Source: Lycorma delicatula (lineage: Eukaryota; Arthropoda; Insecta; Hemiptera; Fulgoridae). From it: a stretch of 64,000 nt of DNA. Every line of letters starts with the position of its first letter. The first letter of the stretch is position 1. Where the stretch lies: positions 63,135,529 to 63,199,528 of the forward strand of contig NC_134456.1 in the NCBI RefSeq assembly GCF_047948215.1, given 5' to 3'. Under the pieces are notes generated by a model, which ran no database searches, was not told the origin of the DNA, and saw nothing but the letters and a program-made list of their open reading frames with translations. A program made the position numbers and the translations under genes. Shown here one piece after another: positions 60,561-64,000 of the stretch.

Positions 60561-60622
<62 letters not shown>
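60561..60622. repeat. TA microsatellite, about 31 units
   Basis: Almost perfect TA run between the mariner relic and the next element. Likely variable in length between individuals. Confidence 0.9.
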
Positions 60623-60624
<2 letters not shown>

Positions 60625-60653
60625 ATGTAAAATAAGAAGTAAAAATAATACTC

Positions 60654-61927
60654 ACAGAGTGTCCAGATACAAATGTGAATGACCTATATTTAGAAAACCA
60701 GTCATCATAACCTCTTAAATGTAGCTCAGTCGGCAGGAAATATTTCCAAGATTCATTCTATTACTCTCAAGATTAACGAAAAATGCTAGCACAGGCAAGT
60801 CAACTTACAAAGCAATTGTAGTTACTAGTAGTCAGTCGAGATGTGGACCCCATAACAGAAGGTTCATTATGTACTTTGGTTAGCGGAGTTGCAATCAGTT
60901 ACATGTGTTCAGCGGTGTGTATGAACTGAATGGAAAACTGATCCTCCTACCTCTAAGCCTATTTGTCAGTGGGATACGACCTTTAGAAGGACTGGAATCT
61001 TGGTGTCACAGACTGGAAATCATCAGAAGGTTTCAGTTAATGACTAGAGTGTGGATCATGAACGCAATCTATTCACTGCCAGTCCTGGAAGTCAATTAGG
61101 CGGGCTAGTTAAGAACTGCAAATTCCTTGTTCCATTGTTCATGACACTGTTAAAAGTGGCTCTGTTTGCGAGTGTATGAATTACAACTTCTTTATCACAT
61201 TAAACCAAATGATTACCGCCTATGACATCAGTTTGCTGCAGAGGTAATTCACAGTGTTGAAAACAATTCTAACTATCTTGATACATTGTTATTTAGTGAT
61301 GAGACAACTTTTCATATCTGCAGGCAAGTTGATAAACACAACTGTTGAATTTGGGATACTGAAAACTCTCATACAGTTATCGAAAATAAAAGGGACACAC
61401 TAAAAGTTATTAGTTGTTAGGACCCCACAAAAATGATGTCATTGGTCTATTTTTTCATGGAGCCCATTGTGACAGGACACACGTACCTCAACATGGTTGA
61501 AAACTTTGCTGTTCCTCAGATTCCTGCAGGGTTTTCACAAAGTGGTGTTTCACCACACTTTTATCAAGATGTTACCATGTTCTTGAACAACACTTTCTCC
61601 AGATGTTTGATCATATGAGGAGGTCATGGCCACCTAGATCTCCAGATATCAGTTCTTTGGTCTTTTTTGTTTGGGGTTGTGTATATCAGTTAAGTTGTGT
61701 ATATCAAAGAAAAATTTGAGATGTGGACAATTTAAAACAGAGAATTTTTGAAGCTATTTGTTCACTAATGCCACAAATACTATAAACGTGCTCACACATT
61801 GAACTTGACTTGCCTACATTAAAACTTGGTTAGCTGTGTTTATTACAAAAAAGAAAATGTTAAATTATAACTAGTTTCTCTTAATATATGCTATTACTTT
61901 TGGATACTTTTAGCACAGACACTCTGT
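60654..61927 (+). mobile_element. Tc/IS630-type DNA transposon (decayed)
   Basis: The left end ACAGAGTGTCCAGATAC at 60654 and the right end (read on the minus strand ACAGAGTGTCTGTGCT, from 61927) form short terminal inverted repeats. The 1.27-kb length fits the superfamily. Confidence 0.7.
60840..61800 (+). pseudogene. Tc/IS630-type transposase pseudogene
   Basis: Read across frames: PPTSKPICQWDTTFRRTGIL (HTH-linked region), LFSDETTFHICRQVDKHNC (first catalytic Asp present), NSHTVIENKRDTLKV, YFFMEPIVTGHTYLNMVENF, AVPQIPAGFSQSGVSPHF and WPPRSPDIS. In relatives the QQDGAPPHF block holds the second catalytic Asp; here it reads QSGVSPHF, so that residue is lost. Numerous stops. Confidence 0.75.
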
Positions 61928-62373
61928 AGATTAGTTAAATTTTTATTTTAAAAGGAAATTGTTTTTTAAAATTATAGTAAGGCTAGAATTTTAATTTTAA
62001 CTTTATATTTGGTGTGACAAGAAGTGTTGCAGCAAAATAATATCTTTAGCTTTTACATTTAAACCTTATGTTTGGTGTGAATTATGACACAGTAAAATAA
62101 TGTTATATTTAATTTTAACCTTATTTATTTATAAAGGTTATTTACTTTTTAATTTTTTATTATTAACTTTAAAAGTTATTTAGAAGAACATATGCCATTA
62201 TTCAGGAGAAGAGGATATTTAGGCTAAAAGTTTAAATTAAAAAGATGTAGAGGTTGATTTTGGGATGATTTTCAGTTATTTAAGTTAAGGTAGATTTTTA
62301 AAAATTTATATAAAATTGTCGGGTATCTGAAAATGTCATTTTCATTCTAAACACACACAACACACACAGACAC

Positions 62374-62434
<61 letters not shown>

Positions 62435-64000
62435 AATAAAGTTTTTGAAGTGCAGGATATTTTGGAGAAATCTTTCATTAAAAATTAGAATAATGATGGA
62501 GCAAATAATGATGGTCATTCATTGTAATGGCATGCCATGTATTTACTACCCCTATGTGTGTTAGGGTTGCGGGAATTTGCCTGCACAGCCATTTGGTAAA
62601 CAAGGGGCAGCATAGTCGGTTCAGAACATGGAAATGTTCAAATAATCCGAAGCTGCTGGATACAGAACTCTATTTTATATAGTTTCAACATCAAATAACA
62701 ATCACTGAAAACATTCATTCTAAAATCCAATAAACTTCTGTCAAAAGTGTTATCAGTAATTGTTTACTCAATTTTATCAGGATGACATTAAATTAATTTA
62801 AAAAAATCATTTATTGCTTAGGATTTCTATTTACAAGTAAAAAATAAAAAAAACATTTCATAATTTATTATTGTTGTTTATTTAAATCATTGCATAGATT
62901 CACTTGTCATTAAATTCTATATTGCTGATTAATCTATTATGTAATGATTTATATAATTTTTGATTTACCGTAAGATCTTATATTTATTAAACCCTTTTAC
63001 TGAAAATAATTCTTAGAACTAGGTCTTAATGTTTGGTACCGCAATCAAACTGTGACCTAACATGAAGTCAAGGTACTGGCCTACAAAAACATGTTGATCT
63101 ATGTCAACTCCTGAAAATAGCATAATCATTCTGAAGAATAATCAGTATTGTGTGGCAGGCTTACCAGAGAAAGTAGTGAAGTAGTTTTCTTCTCTGAAGC
63201 AAATGCACTGTTGCATATCACCATGCCAAGCCAACCAAAATTGTATCAAATTTTATAAGTTTTTATAATTTTATATTATTAATATATTAGGACTGAATTA
63301 ACAGCTTGAATTTTTTCACCTTATATACTGGCTCTATAGTGAACATCTTTATTGTAAGAGAAAAGAATGACTGATGAAGAAAATTATTTTTCAGGTGATT
63401 TATTGTACCACTGTCATAAGACACACTGGGGCGGGTAGTGTAGAATGATAGCTTAGTATTCCATTATCTGTTAGTAATTAATTTTATATATCCATTCATC
63501 TATTGCCTATATGCAGTGGAAAAGAGATTATCAATTTAAATAAATTTATTCATTTTTTACTGTGAAACTTATATATGAAATGAAATAATTTAGAATTTGA
63601 GTTTGGAAAGAGCCTGGTGATTTTTTAATTATGTCATTTTCTAGGAGATGTACCTTTTGGAAATGTGCAAATAGATAAATAAACAAATTAAGTATCATAA
63701 AAAACTAATAATGTAAATATTAAAACTTGTACTTATACTTTTGTAGGCATAAAACTATTTAGAAATTACTGAAGAGAAATCACAGAAATGAATATGGTCA
63801 CATCTTACATTATTACAATGACCTCTTGTATACAATGATACAAATTTAAACAAATGTAAATGTTTACTTGATCCGATCCTTGTACTGCCAAACTTTGTGT
63901 GGAACATAATTTTAAAACTAAAAGCCACACTTACACTTTCAGTGATAAAAAATATTTTTTATTAATTGAGAAAATCCTAATTATTAATTCCTACTATTGA
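61928..64000. other. Unassigned AT-rich region
   Basis: Apart from the microsatellite I see no gene, transposase motif or SINE copy here. A somewhat GC-richer stretch at 62550-62650 has no recognisable content. Confidence 0.6.
62350..62434. repeat. CA/TA compound microsatellite
   Basis: CA repeats with brief interruptions, turning into TA repeats at about 62419. Confidence 0.9.

Noticed and set aside
60538..60622. TA-rich array considered as a replication or matrix-attachment element
   Set aside because: It is a plain dinucleotide microsatellite with nothing around it to support a function.
1..64000. CRISPR arrays, bacterial operons, riboswitches or phage genes
   Set aside because: No regularly spaced repeats with unique spacers and no compact coding; splice sites, SINEs and LINEs show a eukaryotic chromosome.

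Overview
This is an AT-rich piece of an insect-like nuclear genome. It has spliced exons with long introns, is saturated with transposable elements, and shows no operon-like packing. The only host gene I can name is the 3' half of spire (actin nucleator Spire) on the + strand: five exons between 1249 and 22342 join in frame and end with a stop. A tRNA-derived SINE family recurs at least seven times. An auchenorrhynchan hemipteran would fit, but the sequence alone does not settle the species.

Layout. 1-22342: spire exons inside introns that hold a pogo/Tigger-like MITE, a mariner (minus), a LINE reverse-transcriptase relic, a second mariner (plus) with a SINE inserted into it, four more SINEs, a foldback MITE and a decayed piggyBac (minus). 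22343-36360: very AT-rich intergenic DNA with almost nothing recognisable, apart from a small transposase relic near 33.4 kb. 36360-39770: a compositionally distinct block with a CRE plus kappaB-like promoter cluster, a 108-codon ORF I do not recognise, two adjacent SINEs, and a frameshifted gene resembling a virion protein of Polinton/adintovirus-type elements. 39770-48370: a pile of minus-strand R1-clade-like LINE fragments. 48480-50669: a decayed piggyBac (plus) with a plausible right end at TTAA. 53590-59030: a mariner 5' fragment, a nearly intact jockey/CR1-like LINE (minus), then on the plus strand a LINE RT fragment, a LINE gag fragment and the C-terminal part of a protein-primed type B DNA polymerase of Polinton type. 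59127-61927: a mariner relic and a Tc/IS630-type relic. 61928-64000: microsatellite and unassigned DNA.

How it fits together. Spire is the only gene likely to be functional for the host; the rest is a transposon graveyard with nested insertions that can be ordered in time. The most interesting reading is that the virion-protein gene near 39 kb and the DNA polymerase fragment near 58.6 kb, both on the + strand and both Polinton-like, are parts of one old integrated virus-like element split by about 19 kb of later LINE, piggyBac and mariner insertions. Its left flank carries a promoter-like cluster with two CRE-kappaB composite sites. That link is inference; two independent fragments are also possible.
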